From assembly GCA_964586785.1 (NCBI GenBank), contig CAZPHS010000001.1, forward strand, positions 96,722 through 160,721: 64,000 nucleotides of DNA, in the 5' to 3' direction. Position numbers and translations under genes: made by a program. This document shows, in pieces, positions 25,585 through 34,952 of the stretch. The notes below the pieces were generated by a model. It worked only from the letters and a program-made list of their open reading frames with translations. It was not told where the DNA came from and did no database searches. Position 1 is the first letter of the stretch. Each line of letters starts with the position of its first letter. Source of the stretch: SZUA-584 sp041656035 (lineage in GTDB: Bacteria > Bacillota > Clostridia > Christensenellales > SZUA-584).

Positions 25585-27234
25585 ATGGAGAATTTGCCGG
25601 ACGGCCAAAACCAAAATACGGATATCGCAGCCGAGCTGCCCGTATCGAGCGACGCATCTTATGGTTTTAGTTTTGCTGAAGACGGCGTATATATAGAGAT
25701 TGAAAAAGAGCGCGGCGAAGGCGTTTCGCTTAACGCACAGTCTGTTTTATATGATATTGAGCGCCGTAAAATAAACGATGTAAACATCGAAAACGCCAAA
25801 CACTGCATTCGCCGCGGAGGCCGTTCGAAAATCGCGGAGCAGCAGGAAGCGCAGCCCGCGGATTCTGACGTTTTTGTTCAGCTCGGAGCCAATGAAATGT
25901 CCGCCGTTATGATACTGCTGCCTCCTGTTATTTCCGGCGTCTGCAAAACGGACGAGGAAATACTTGCGGCAATAAAGGAAAAGTGGAACGTTGTTTACGG
26001 AATAAACGAGGATTTGGTTCGCGCCGCGGTAAAAAGCGGTTCGTATTACAGACCGCTTGTTTTTGCCGGCGGAAAGGCGCCCGAAAAAGGCAAAGACGGC
26101 GAGCTTGTATTTTTGTTTAATACAAAGCACAGCATAGCGCCGAAAATTCTTGAGGACGGCAGCGCGGATTACAAAAACCTTAACATATTTGAAAGCGTCG
26201 CCGAAGGCGCGGAAGTCGCCAAGGCCATACCGCCGGAGCCAGGCATAGACGGATGCTCGGTAACGGGAAAAGTTCTTCCGGCTCAAAAAGGGGCGGAGCG
26301 CAAGCTTCCCAAGGGCAGAAATGTGAACGTATCCGCCGACGGGGGCTCGCTTCTCGCCTCCAAAAGCGGCAGGGTGGATTATATAAACGGAAGGGTCGAA
26401 ATCTCGGATGTTTATAAAGTAAAGGGCGATATTGACATGGGCGTCGGCAATGTCAGTTTCGAGGGCGATGTTATTGTAAACGGTAATATTATTTCCGGTC
26501 TTACGGTACAGGCGTCCGGCCTTATAGAGGTCCGCGGCTATGTGGAAGCGGCAACGCTTATATCCGGAAAGGATATAATACTTCGAAACGGTATGCAGGG
26601 TATGGGGCAGGGCAGGCTTGAGGCGGAAGGAAACATAGTGGCGCGCTTTATAGAACGCTCCACATTATCCGCGAAAGGCAATATAATTGCCGATTATATT
26701 GTGCAATGCATTGCGACCGCCGGCGGTTCGGTTACAATGAAGGGCAAGTGGGGCAAAATATTAGGCGGCGTGGTACGCTCCGGCAAAGAAGTAACGGCGC
26801 GTATAATCGGTTCACCGTCTAACGATCGCACACAGCTTGAGCTCGGAATACTGCCGGACGAGCGCGCGAGATACACAAAGCTCGACAAAGAAAAAGGCGA
26901 AGTAAAGGCGCAGCTTAACAGGGTAAACAATATAATAGGCGTTATGCCGGCGGCAAATCTGCCGCCCGAAAAACAGGCGATGTATCAGAAGCTGCTTGAC
27001 ACCGCAACGCATCTTGAGGAGCAATACGAGTCTTTAACATTGGAAATAGAGGAATTAAGGATGCTGCTTAACACAAACAGCGGCGCGCGGGTAAACGTGC
27101 TGAAGACCATTTATCCTAACGTTCGCATACAAATAGACTCGGGCATATTAACAACGAATTCTCCCATTGAATTCGCCACTTTCCGTTTTAAGGACGGAGA
27201 AGTTGCATTTACAGCTTGCGAGATACGCTCATAA
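25585..27234 (+). CDS. FapA family protein (DUF342)
   Basis: A 549-residue protein of the FapA/DUF342 family. The N-terminal part (about 1-215) has the lysine-rich KAIPPEPGIDGCSVTGKVL transition typical of the family; the middle (about 235-390) is a right-handed beta-helix of short repeats such as VEGNI/VNGNIISGL and GKDIILRNGMQG; the C-terminal part (about 430-490) is coiled coil. Family members affect surface appendages or polymer localisation, but a biochemical activity is not established. ATG at 25585 is chosen because GAGGGTGAG precedes it. It faces the pilus operon across a shared terminator, and DUF342 genes often lie near motility or pilus loci. Confidence 0.88.
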   Translation: MENLPDGQNQNTDIAAELPVSSDASYGFSFAEDGVYIEIEKERGEGVSLNAQSVLYDIERRKINDVNIENAKHCIRRGGRSKIAEQQEAQPADSDVFVQLGANEMSAVMILLPPVISGVCKTDEEILAAIKEKWNVVYGINEDLVRAAVKSGSYYRPLVFAGGKAPEKGKDGELVFLFNTKHSIAPKILEDGSADYKNLNIFESVAEGAEVAKAIPPEPGIDGCSVTGKVLPAQKGAERKLPKGRNVNVSADGGSLLASKSGRVDYINGRVEISDVYKVKGDIDMGVGNVSFEGDVIVNGNIISGLTVQASGLIEVRGYVEAATLISGKDIILRNGMQGMGQGRLEAEGNIVARFIERSTLSAKGNIIADYIVQCIATAGGSVTMKGKWGKILGGVVRSGKEVTARIIGSPSNDRTQLELGILPDERARYTKLDKEKGEVKAQLNRVNNIIGVMPAANLPPEKQAMYQKLLDTATHLEEQYESLTLEIEELRMLLNTNSGARVNVLKTIYPNVRIQIDSGILTTNSPIEFATFRFKDGEVAFTACEIRS

Positions 27235-27252
27235 AGCGTTGCGGATTAAAAC

Positions 27253-27284
27253 AAGGCTCCGCCGCGTACGCGGCGGAGCCTTTC
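27253..27284. terminator. Bidirectional terminator between fapA and pilO
   Basis: A perfect 30-bp palindrome (27253-27282) centred on CGTACG, with GC-rich arms flanked by A's on one side and T's on the other, sits between the convergent fapA and pilO genes and can end both transcripts. Confidence 0.9.
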
Positions 27285-27296
27285 GCGCAAACGGTG

Positions 27297-27956
27297 TCAG
27301 CCGAATATATCCGTGCCGAAACGGTAATCCTTAGCGAATGTGTACACGGTGCCGGGCGGAATGTCTCCGGCTATGCTGTATACCTCTATATCGATTTTAA
27401 TTTCAAGGCTTTCGGCGGTCTGCTCTTTCGGACTGCTTCTTTCATTTTGGGCGTCTTCTCGCTCATCGAGTGAAACTTCCCTGATATCTGAGAAAATTGA
27501 AAGTCCGGTTACTTTGACAAAGTGTTGTTCGCCCGCGAAAGCCGAGAGTATATTTTTAACTCCCTTATAATCGCCGGTGAGCGTTATGGTAACGGGAGAG
27601 ATAAAAAGATATCCGGACTGTGTAACATTACCGAAAAGAAAAGTGCCTTTAGTCGCGTGCGGCTTTACAGTCTCCTCAAGAAAAACAAGCAGAGGGGGCT
27701 GGTCGTTCCCCTTGGCGATGGCGCCGCTTAACCGTTCTATAACCACCATATCCTCGCTTATCTTTTTTTCCAGCTTGGCGTTGCTGTCCTGCATTTGCTG
27801 GCTGGCCTTAAGATTCGTATCACAATCGGCTATTTTTTTGTTGAGCTCTTCCATCGTTTCGGTATGCGGTTTAAGATAAAAGAAAAAATACATACAAAAG
27901 ACCGCAAATATCAGCGCGATTACAATAAGCACCTTCTCACGTTTTGATATATTCAT
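27297..27956 (-). CDS. pilO: Type IV pilus alignment protein PilO
   Basis: A 219-residue inner-membrane protein with a short cytoplasmic tail, one membrane helix (about 9-29, VLIVIALIFAVFCMYFFFYL), a coiled coil (35-85) and an extracytoplasmic ferredoxin-like domain. This is the PilO pattern; PilO pairs with PilN to link the cytoplasmic PilM ring to the pilus. It is the last gene of the pilMNO set, overlapping pilN by 4 bases. Sequence conservation in this family is low, so the call rests on architecture and gene order. Confidence 0.85.
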   Translation of the reverse strand: MNISKREKVLIVIALIFAVFCMYFFFYLKPHTETMEELNKKIADCDTNLKASQQMQDSNAKLEKKISEDMVVIERLSGAIAKGNDQPPLLVFLEETVKPHATKGTFLFGNVTQSGYLFISPVTITLTGDYKGVKNILSAFAGEQHFVKVTGLSIFSDIREVSLDEREDAQNERSSPKEQTAESLEIKIDIEVYSIAGDIPPGTVYTFAKDYRFGTDIFG

Positions 27957-28585
27957 TGCTTATCCTCCCGGCTATCCGATAAATTTGCGGCTGATGAATC
28001 CGTATTTTCCGGCTGTGCGCCCCTGGCGCCTTCCTCGACGACCGCTCCGCCCGAAAGCGATTTGTGCAGCGTTATGGTTAAGCTGAACATGCTATGGCTT
28101 TCGTCAGGAAGCAATGTGCTGCTTGAAACGAAAACGCCCGCGAACTCATTTGTCTCCCTAAGCTTCAGGCAGAAAACGGCTATTGTGATATCGTCCGGCG
28201 CTATGCCGGAAACAGAGGCGTAGTTATCCGAAAACTTAATACTGGTAAGCAATGCCGTTTGAGGGAGAGAACGCTCTATAACGGAAAGGTACGACAATAT
28301 ATCCGAGCGGGAGCCGTACAGCGCTTCAAGCTGCGCGCGCTGATTAACGGCGAACGCGGCGGTTGTTGTTGTTTCCGTAAATATCTTTTCCGTTATTGTA
28401 AGCTTATTAAGACTGTTCTCCAATTTTTTTAATTTTAATTCCGCTTCGTCGCGCGCCCTGTTCGGCAGCAGTATGCCCGCAATCAAAGTTACGGCGAATA
28501 AAATGCCAAACAACACATAAGTGAGTTTTTTATCATTTTTTCCGGCGGTTTTTCTCGACGTAAGCAGGTTTATATCATTTTTCAT
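27953..28585 (-). CDS. pilN: Type IV pilus assembly protein PilN
   Basis: A 210-residue bitopic membrane protein. The N-terminus MKNDINLLTSR contains the INLL motif that PilM binds in characterised systems; a membrane helix follows (about 23-41), then a coiled coil and an extracytoplasmic domain with LSYLSVIERSLPQTALLTSI, typical of PilN. The C-terminal 30 residues are polar and likely disordered. It overlaps pilM and pilO by 4 bases each, indicating tight coupling. Confidence 0.88.
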   Translation of the reverse strand: MKNDINLLTSRKTAGKNDKKLTYVLFGILFAVTLIAGILLPNRARDEAELKLKKLENSLNKLTITEKIFTETTTTAAFAVNQRAQLEALYGSRSDILSYLSVIERSLPQTALLTSIKFSDNYASVSGIAPDDITIAVFCLKLRETNEFAGVFVSSSTLLPDESHSMFSLTITLHKSLSGGAVVEEGARGAQPENTDSSAANLSDSREDKQ

Positions 28586-29619
28586 GGGAGCTCCTCCCTC
28601 AGCGTGGCCGCGTAAGCGTTAAGCAGGAATGAAAGACCGGGCGCGGATGTCCTGTCGGTTAAAAACAAACCTGCCGCGGGATGGATTGGTATGCCAAAGT
28701 ATTCCTCCATATAGTCTAAAAGCCCGGGAAGCAAAGCTCCGCCGCCCGATACGTAAATACGTTTAACCGGCGCTTTTGAACGGGTGCGGTAGTAGTCGAA
28801 AACCCGATTAATCTCCAGCAGCAGCGAATCCACCTCGTAGGCGACAGCCGATTTTAATTCGGCGTCCGGGTGTGATTTAGTAAGCAGGTTAACCTCGCGC
28901 TTTAAAATTTCCGCCGCGATTATGTCTTTTCCCGTGCTTTTAGCGACCGCGTCGGTTATCGTTTGCCCCGAACGCTTTATTATGTTGCTGACGTAATAAT
29001 TGCCGTTATGATAAACGCTGGCGCGTGTTGATTTGGAGCCGAAATCAAGTATACAAATGCCGTCCTCTATAGAAAAACTATTGTCGTAAGCGTGGTTATA
29101 TTTCAAAAGCTTTTCCCGCGCGTTTTCGCAGGTGTCGATTATGCTAAGATTAAGACCGGCCATGGACAGCACTTTTTTAAACTTGCCGACCATACGTTTA
29201 TTGGCGGTGCATACAAGCACCTTGTACATATCTATGCCTTCTTCTTTAATCAATTCGGCAATCTTATAATCAATGTTGTACTTTTCCGGACTGACGGGAA
29301 GATAGCCGGACATTTCATTCAATATGTTCTGATAAAGTTCTTCCTCGGGCAGAACCGGAAGCGTAAAATGGCGCGTTATTATATCGCCGCCGCTTATCAC
29401 AAGAGTACACTTTCCTCCGGACTGGCGCGCGATTTTTTTCGCTCCCTTGAGCGATTTTACAAGAGCGTCGTCATAGATCACATTCAAATCGTCAATACAG
29501 CCTTCCGGCATTTTGTGAACCACGAATTTGACGATTCGTCCGTCTGAAGCGGTTTGTATTATTTTCAGATTGGAGTGACCTATATCCAGCGATACGGCCG
29601 CTGTTTGCTTAACTGCCAT
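28582..29619 (-). CDS. pilM: Type IV pilus assembly ATPase PilM
   Basis: Actin-like cytoplasmic protein of the pilus inner-membrane platform. The 345 residues show the FtsA/PilM nucleotide-binding phases: SLDIGHSNLKI near the start, CILDFGSKSTRASVY in the middle and YVSGGGALLPGLLDYM near the end. It also has the swarming/PilM-specific LPEEELYQNILNEMSGYLP segment. In known systems it binds the INLL tail of PilN. It lies 17 bases downstream of the large minor pilin gene in one operon. Confidence 0.93.
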   Translation of the reverse strand: MAVKQTAAVSLDIGHSNLKIIQTASDGRIVKFVVHKMPEGCIDDLNVIYDDALVKSLKGAKKIARQSGGKCTLVISGGDIITRHFTLPVLPEEELYQNILNEMSGYLPVSPEKYNIDYKIAELIKEEGIDMYKVLVCTANKRMVGKFKKVLSMAGLNLSIIDTCENAREKLLKYNHAYDNSFSIEDGICILDFGSKSTRASVYHNGNYYVSNIIKRSGQTITDAVAKSTGKDIIAAEILKREVNLLTKSHPDAELKSAVAYEVDSLLLEINRVFDYYRTRSKAPVKRIYVSGGGALLPGLLDYMEEYFGIPIHPAAGLFLTDRTSAPGLSFLLNAYAATLREELP

Positions 29620-29635
29620 GCATACCTCCTAAAGT

Positions 29636-31093
29636 TTATTGCCGTCCCGCGGGCGTGATGCTTTGGCCTGTTATAACATCGGCGTTGACGGAAACGCTTC
29701 CGCCGCCTCCGCCGCCGAAAAAGAAGCTTGTGTCCGGATCGGCCAGAAGGTTGTTTATAACGGTCTGGTTATAAGTTACGTTCATCGTTCCGCTTCCGGT
29801 TGAATAGTAAATGTCATTCATAGCGAACACCGCGCCGGAAATACTCGGGCTTCCCATAACGGCGATATCGCCCGCGGAGAAGAATATGCCGGACGCGCTA
29901 AAGCCCCCGAGATTAAGCTGTGTGGACGAATACACAACGCCGGCGGAATTCATGCTTGTTAAAGTGATAGGACCTGCCGCATACATGTTGCCTATACTCG
30001 AACCGCTGATTACATTGATGCTGCCGCCAACGATGGCAGACCCGTTCGACGAGAAACTGGACAGATTTAAGTTGCCGTCGCAAATTATGTTGCTGTGAAA
30101 GTCGCCTCCGTTTATTGTAATGTTGCCGCGGCAGTATATATCGCCGTAAAAGGCGGCTCCGCCCAAAGATAAATTCCCGTCGCAGTATATATTTGCGTAT
30201 ATGTTGCCGCAGTTTGATATGGTTAAGTTGCCACGGCTGTATATAATTGAGCCTTTATCGGCTATGCCGTTATTAGATACGGAAAAGTTGACGCCCGGCG
30301 CTCCGGCAATGTAAATCTTGGCAGTGGAACCCGCCGTATACTTGTAATTGTTTTGTGTTATATACACATCGGGAGACGGTATGGCAGGCGTTGTATAAGA
30401 AGGGTAGGATACGATATCCGATAAACTGTCGCCCGCTGTAGGGTCAATTACCGATATACCGTTTTGGTGGTTCAAACGCGTGTACCAGGGGCTTGGGTTT
30501 ACCTCCACAAAATCGCCGAGTATTATATTACCGCTTACCCCTATGCCGCGGTTAGCGGCAAGATACAGCTGTCCGCCCACATACATTGCCCAGTTGTCTA
30601 TAAACCATGAGCCTGTTTTAATGTCCAGCCGTTTAACATTAACGCTTCCGTTTACCATATATTTAGTGCCGTCCGCGGCAGTTGAAGTCGATGTAATATT
30701 AAATGTCCGCAAATCGGGGTCAACGCCGGAAACGGAAAATGTTGTGTCAGTCGTTATGTCGTTAAACGCCGGTTCCGCGAATCTGCTCTGCGCGTTCATG
30801 TTTATTCCCGTAAAGAAATTGGCGTGAAGAGAAGAGTATTCGCCGCTGTCCGCTTTTATCATTTGCGCGTAATAGCTTGAAACCTCGTGTTTTATCTGCT
30901 CTATAGCCTCGGCTACGCCGGCCTCCGCCGCGTAATAAGCGTTGTTAGTTGTGGAATCGGCGACGTTTAATTTAAGCGTGCCAAACGCCATGGCGCTTAC
31001 GGCAAGCCCTATAACCAGCAGAAAACAAATTGTTACCACCGCCATAAGCAGCGCCGAGCCGCGCCGGTTTTTTATTATTCCTCCGGTTCTCAT
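29636..31093 (-). CDS. Large PilX-like minor pilin with beta-helix region
   Basis: A 485-residue protein with an N-terminal pilin-like helix (RRGSALLMAVVTICFLLVIG) typical of PilX-type minor pilins, followed by AAEAGVAEAIEQI, a hallmark of that group. From about residue 290 to 440 it is built of short repeats with pattern GNL/GNI-x-I and alternating polar turns (YCDGNLSLGGAAFYGDI, CRGNITINGGDFHSNI), which predict a beta-helix. This could form a pilus-tip structure; that is inferred. The ATG at 31093 is 8 bases after AGGAG and excludes an unsupported upstream extension. It ends with a Gly-rich stretch and lies between the PilW-like gene and pilM. Confidence 0.85.
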   Translation of the reverse strand: MRTGGIIKNRRGSALLMAVVTICFLLVIGLAVSAMAFGTLKLNVADSTTNNAYYAAEAGVAEAIEQIKHEVSSYYAQMIKADSGEYSSLHANFFTGINMNAQSRFAEPAFNDITTDTTFSVSGVDPDLRTFNITSTSTAADGTKYMVNGSVNVKRLDIKTGSWFIDNWAMYVGGQLYLAANRGIGVSGNIILGDFVEVNPSPWYTRLNHQNGISVIDPTAGDSLSDIVSYPSYTTPAIPSPDVYITQNNYKYTAGSTAKIYIAGAPGVNFSVSNNGIADKGSIIYSRGNLTISNCGNIYANIYCDGNLSLGGAAFYGDIYCRGNITINGGDFHSNIICDGNLNLSSFSSNGSAIVGGSINVISGSSIGNMYAAGPITLTSMNSAGVVYSSTQLNLGGFSASGIFFSAGDIAVMGSPSISGAVFAMNDIYYSTGSGTMNVTYNQTVINNLLADPDTSFFFGGGGGGSVSVNADVITGQSITPAGRQ

Positions 31094-31112
31094 AATTATC
31101 ACTCCTTTTGGC

Positions 31113-31514
31113 TCATTTCGCCAGCGTAAGAGAGGTCTGCATTTGAGCGCCTTTTGTATTTTTAATAGTAATATTGAGCAGCGATTTTGCGCTGTCAATG
31201 CTTACTTGAAAAGAAACTATTTTATCGGCGATTACGGCTTCGTTTTTAAACACGTTTTCGCCGCTGTGGCTGTAGACGTTATCGCCTATGGTAAGCACGT
31301 CGCCGTCCGCGTCTATGCCGGCTCCTGCAAGGCGCGCGCTGTTGGTGATATCCGAAAGCACCTGCCTTAAGCTTTGCTGTTCGTCCGCAGATTTGGTTCC
31401 TATGGTATAAAGCGATAAGCCCTGGCCGAATAAAGCAAACATCAAGCCCGCCGCAACAGCGAGTATCGCGACGGTAAGAAGCAATTCAACCAACGTCAGC
31501 CCTTTTTTGCCCAT
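31113..31514 (-). CDS. PilW/PulJ-like minor pilin
   Basis: A 133-residue prepilin. The class III signal is MGKKG followed by LTLVELLLTVAILAV: the prepilin peptidase should cut after Gly5 and methylate the new N-terminal residue; Glu at mature position 5 is present. The rest is a short globular domain. It lies between the PilV-like gene (8 bases) and the PilX-like gene, consistent with a minor pilin that primes pilus assembly. Confidence 0.88.
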   Translation of the reverse strand: MGKKGLTLVELLLTVAILAVAAGLMFALFGQGLSLYTIGTKSADEQQSLRQVLSDITNSARLAGAGIDADGDVLTIGDNVYSHSGENVFKNEAVIADKIVSFQVSIDSAKSLLNITIKNTKGAQMQTSLTLAK

Positions 31515-31522
31515 CGCGCCTC

Positions 31523-32266
31523 CTAATTATTTATTGAGATGTAAGCTTCGGATAAGCCTACGGGCTCGCTTGAATCGGGCATATCATACACTTTCGCTTT
31601 AACGTATATTAAAGACGTATCTCCCGAAATTATATCGACATGTTTTTTAATATCGTTTTGGTCTCCGGCAATTGATACGGTATCCTTGTTTACATACGTC
31701 AAATATACTATTGCTTTGCATCCTCCGCCAAGGGTTATGACGGGGGAGGCGCTCGCTTCGGGTTTCTTCATAGCGTTTACAATAAGCACGCAATTGTCAT
31801 ATGCCAGGGTTCCGGCAAGCTGCGTGCCGTCGCAGTTTAAAGTATAATTGCCGCCGGACAGCCCAAACTTAATATCGGCCGGTATAGAACCGTAAAGCTG
31901 CCACTTGCCGTCCGGCATAACGCTAAGCATCTTGCCGTTATCCATAAGCAGCAAATGCGCAAACGCGCAGGGGGAGGAAAAAAGGTCTCCCGCGGCGCCG
32001 TGGGGAGAGATAGAGGCGGACAGATAATATTCCCCAATCTTTCGTCTTTCCGGCAATTCGTCAAGCGCCTGTTTATATGTCTTGGAATAAAGCTGTTCAA
32101 CATAATCCTGCGCTATATAATTAGCGTTTAAGACATTGCGCGCGGCGACATCCGTTTTTACGGCTTGGACGAAAACGCCCAACAGCGGAAGCGCCACCGC
32201 GCTGAAAATTAAAACCGCCAGCAATACCTCCAAAAGCGTGTACGCCTTATTGTTCATTTTCATCAC
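31523..32266 (-). CDS. PilV-like minor pilin
   Basis: A 247-residue prepilin whose N-terminus MMKMNNKAYTLLEVLLAVLI carries a type III signal. The residue before the hydrophobic run is Ala rather than the usual Gly, followed by YTLLEVLLAV with the conserved Glu at +5. The C-terminal domain is extracytoplasmic and probably beta-rich. Its start overlaps the prepilin peptidase stop by 4 bases. The unusual Ala at the cleavage position is tolerated by some peptidases. Confidence 0.85.
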   Translation of the reverse strand: MMKMNNKAYTLLEVLLAVLIFSAVALPLLGVFVQAVKTDVAARNVLNANYIAQDYVEQLYSKTYKQALDELPERRKIGEYYLSASISPHGAAGDLFSSPCAFAHLLLMDNGKMLSVMPDGKWQLYGSIPADIKFGLSGGNYTLNCDGTQLAGTLAYDNCVLIVNAMKKPEASASPVITLGGGCKAIVYLTYVNKDTVSIAGDQNDIKKHVDIISGDTSLIYVKAKVYDMPDSSEPVGLSEAYISINN

Positions 32267-33042
32267 AACAGCCCCAAATACCAGTCGATAAGCTCGTTAC
32301 CTATAAATAGGCTTACCGTAACTCCCAGCGCAAGAAACGGACCGAAGGGTATCTCGTCTCCCCGTTTTTTGCGCCCCGCGGCTATAAGCAAAACCATAAT
32401 AAGCGCGCCCGCTATAAAGCCCGTCAGATAGGCCGGTATAATAAGCTTCCAGCCGATTATTAAGCCGCAAAAAGCCATCAGTTTTATATCCCCACCGCCC
32501 ATTGCTTCTCTTTTCAGCACAAGTTTCGCTAAAAAAGCTATTATCAAAAGAGGCAGACCGCCGGCGAAAAAGCCTATAACGTAGCTGTGCCACAAACCGA
32601 AAACCCCGGTGAATACGGCGGCCGAAAGCTGTACGGCGCCGACTATTAAACCCGCTATAACTATTCCGTTGGGTATTATCATGTGGCGCATGTCTATAAA
32701 AGCCGCGACTATAAGCAGGCTTATAAGCGCCGCGTATACCGGCAGAACCCAATCGAGACCGAATTTTATATAAAGCAGCAAATACAGCGTCCCGGTTAAC
32801 GCCTCTACGGTCGGATATATAACCGATATGCGCGCTTTGCACCGGCGGCATCTGCCGAGCAGAAGCGCATAGCTTAATATAGGAATCAAATCAAGCGCGT
32901 TAAGTCTCGCCCCGCACGAGGCGCACGAGGAAGGCTTTGTTATTATGGAACGCTCAAGAGGCAGCCTGTATATGCATACGTTAAGAAAACTGCCTATCAG
33001 CGTACCGAATATAAACACCAGCGTGCCTATCAACACTTCCAC
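32263..33042 (-). CDS. pilD: Prepilin peptidase / N-methyltransferase
   Basis: Membrane aspartyl protease that cleaves and N-methylates prepilins. The 259 residues carry the cytoplasmic zinc loop with two Cys pairs (CASCG and CRRCKA), the catalytic Asp residues in FIDMRHMIIPNG and MGGGDIKLM, and about seven hydrophobic helices. It starts at a GTG. It lies downstream of the major pilin with a terminator and a candidate promoter between them, so it likely heads a second transcription unit with the minor pilins and pilMNO. Confidence 0.95.
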   Translation of the reverse strand: MEVLIGTLVFIFGTLIGSFLNVCIYRLPLERSIITKPSSCASCGARLNALDLIPILSYALLLGRCRRCKARISVIYPTVEALTGTLYLLLYIKFGLDWVLPVYAALISLLIVAAFIDMRHMIIPNGIVIAGLIVGAVQLSAAVFTGVFGLWHSYVIGFFAGGLPLLIIAFLAKLVLKREAMGGGDIKLMAFCGLIIGWKLIIPAYLTGFIAGALIMVLLIAAGRKKRGDEIPFGPFLALGVTVSLFIGNELIDWYLGLL

Positions 33043-33063
33043 GCCTTATCCTCGCCTTTATAC

Positions 33064-33092
33064 AGTGTATTTATATATACCACGAATTACAA
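33064..33092 (-). promoter_or_regulatory. Candidate promoter of pilD-pilMNO
   Basis: On the minus strand TTGTAA (33092-33087), a 17-base spacer and TACACT (33069-33064), about 20 bases before the pilD start. It would allow minor pilins and PilMNO to be made independently of the major pilin unit. Confidence 0.4.
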
Positions 33093-33195
33093 ATGAGAAA
33101 CAGTTGCCAAACACCGGATAGATATGATATTACACTATTTATTGCATAGCGTACATAGTTTTATAGCAATTATATGTGAATAAAGTTTTAATAAA

Positions 33196-33224
33196 GAAAA
33201 AAGCGGAAGCGATAAAGCCCCGCT
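33196..33224 (-). terminator. Terminator after the major pilin gene
   Basis: On the minus strand AGCGG and GC pair with GC and CCGCT around TTTATC, with small bulges, and are followed by a T run (A's at 33196-33201 on the plus strand). It lies about 30 bases after the pilin stop and could keep pilin mRNA separate from the downstream genes. Confidence 0.65.
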
Positions 33225-33255
33225 ATTAATAGACGTTTGTAAAACAAGTATAAAA

Positions 33256-33618
33256 TTACGGCTGCTCTTCGGTAGCCGGCTGTGCAGCGGTAGCCATGCC
33301 GCTGACGGGATCGACGGTAACCCAGCCCAAAGCATTGCTTTCATCGTTCGGATCCGATATCTGCGGCCATAGATTTACGCCGACTGTACCCTTCGCTTCG
33401 CTTTTGTCGGTTATTATGCCGTTCGGGTTTAACGCGTTGTGAACGTTGATAGCCTGAGCGATCATTTTGGCGTTAGATAAAGTAGCCGCATCTTCAGCGT
33501 CCTTAGTGAGACCCGAGAAAGATTGTACGGCAATAACTGCCAGAATCGCCAATATGGCTACTACGACAATCAGCTCAATAAGCGTAAAGCCCTTTTTGTT
33601 CTTTGCATGTTTAAACAT
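33256..33618 (-). CDS. pilA: Type IV major pilin
   Basis: A 120-residue prepilin with signal MFKHAKNKKG then FTLIELIVVVAILAILA, a perfect class III signal with Phe+1 and Glu+5, followed by the typical N-terminal helix and a small globular domain of about 85 residues. There is no disulphide-forming Cys pair. It sits directly after pilBTC with its own AAGGAG ribosome site and terminator, so it is the likely major subunit. The small size resembles pilins of Clostridia. Confidence 0.93.
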   Translation of the reverse strand: MFKHAKNKKGFTLIELIVVVAILAILAVIAVQSFSGLTKDAEDAATLSNAKMIAQAINVHNALNPNGIITDKSEAKGTVGVNLWPQISDPNDESNALGWVTVDPVSGMATAAQPATEEQP

Positions 33619-33725
33619 AAAAAACTCCTTTCAATTGTAAATATCACGCCATAAAATAATTTTGTTTGCACAATGATTTATAAACACTATTATAAAAGGT
33701 CAAACAAATTTATTTACGGAATTTA

Positions 33726-34937
33726 TTATATACTTTTATACATTGTCAACATAGGCAACAGCACCGATAAAATGACTAAAAGCACTATCCCCGCGACCAA
33801 AATGAGCAAAATCGGCTGGATAATGTTCACCATTTTTGAAATAGCGATTTCGGCTTCCTCTTCAAAATATTCCGCCGTTCTTTCCAGCATTTCATCGAGC
33901 GTTCCCGCCTCTTCGCCTATCTTTGTCATCTGAACCAGCATGTTGGGGAATATGCCTGCCGCGGACAAAGCCGTATTAAGCGCGCGTCCCTGTTTTATGC
34001 CGTCCTCAACGTCGTTAAGCCTGTATTCCGCCAGCTTGTTTCCGACTACCTTTGAGGCTATACGCAGCGCCTGGGTAAGCGATATGCCGGTTGCATTAAG
34101 CGTGGAGAGAGTGCGGCTCAACCGCGCGGTTAAAAGCTGTACTATTGTTTTTTTGAGCACGGGGAGTTTGAATTTGAGCGTGTCTATGGAAAGGCGCCCC
34201 TGTTCGGTCGATTTGTATATTTTATACGAAGCGATTATAAGCACAAGTATACCTATAAGCATAAGCCATTGGTCGCTGACAAAATCGCTGAAAGAGAGCA
34301 TAGCGACCGTTATGCCGGGCAGCTCGGCGCCGGCCTTATCAAAGAAGGTTCTAAAGCTGGGTATGATAACCAGCAGCAGGAATATCACTACAAGTATCGC
34401 TAAAGAAAAAACAATCGTGGGATAAGTCATTGCGCTGCGCACGCGCCTTGCCAGTTTATATTCGCGGTCGAAATGATTAGCCAGCCGCTCCAGCGACAAG
34501 TCAAGCGTTCCGCTTAACTCGCCCGCCTCTATCATCTTCACCATAAGGCTGGGCAACGCGCGCTCGTGCATCGATAAAGCCTCGGAAAGGCTGCGTCCGC
34601 GCTGCAGGTCTTCGCCTACCTGCTGCAGTATGGCTTTGAGCTTTTCGTTGGAGGTTTGTTCCTCAAGCATTGTAAGCGCCTGAACAAGCGGCACGCCGGC
34701 TCTTAGTATGCTGGAAAACTGCGTGCAGAACACCGCCAGCGTTCTTTTGGGTATCTTTGCCGAACCAAGCGAAATGTCTGTCGAGCTTTTAGGATAAACC
34801 TCCGTTAAGTCAAGCAGGTATAAAGACTTTTCCCTAAGAGTGTAGACGACCTCCTTTCTGTCGGACGCTTCTATAATTCCTTCAACCGTCTGTCCGGCAC
34901 GGTTTGAGGCTTTGTACATATACTTGATAAAAACCAC
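33726..34937 (-). CDS. pilC: Type IV pilus platform protein PilC
   Basis: Polytopic inner-membrane platform protein of the pilus motor. The 403 residues show two T2SSF domains (about 70-195 and 270-395), each with FCTQFSSILRAGVPLVQAL/LLTARLSRTLSTLNATGISL-type starts and a membrane helix pair after them (FSLAILVVIFLLLVIIPSF; IIQPILLILVAGIVLLVIL). The start is unclear: GTG at 34937 overlaps the AAAGGAG site, ATG at 34919 is 17 bases away and would remove conserved residues, and an ATC at 34928 has ideal spacing. It lies between pilT and pilA. Confidence 0.93.
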   Translation of the reverse strand: MVFIKYMYKASNRAGQTVEGIIEASDRKEVVYTLREKSLYLLDLTEVYPKSSTDISLGSAKIPKRTLAVFCTQFSSILRAGVPLVQALTMLEEQTSNEKLKAILQQVGEDLQRGRSLSEALSMHERALPSLMVKMIEAGELSGTLDLSLERLANHFDREYKLARRVRSAMTYPTIVFSLAILVVIFLLLVIIPSFRTFFDKAGAELPGITVAMLSFSDFVSDQWLMLIGILVLIIASYKIYKSTEQGRLSIDTLKFKLPVLKKTIVQLLTARLSRTLSTLNATGISLTQALRIASKVVGNKLAEYRLNDVEDGIKQGRALNTALSAAGIFPNMLVQMTKIGEEAGTLDEMLERTAEYFEEEAEIAISKMVNIIQPILLILVAGIVLLVILSVLLPMLTMYKSI

Positions 34938-34952
34938 TCCTTTATAGTTTTG

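Noticed and set aside
31094..31198. Longer N-terminus for the PilX-like pilin
   Set aside because: The extra residues are unrelated and overlap the upstream pilin gene; the ATG at 31093 has a good ribosome site and gives the pilin-type start.
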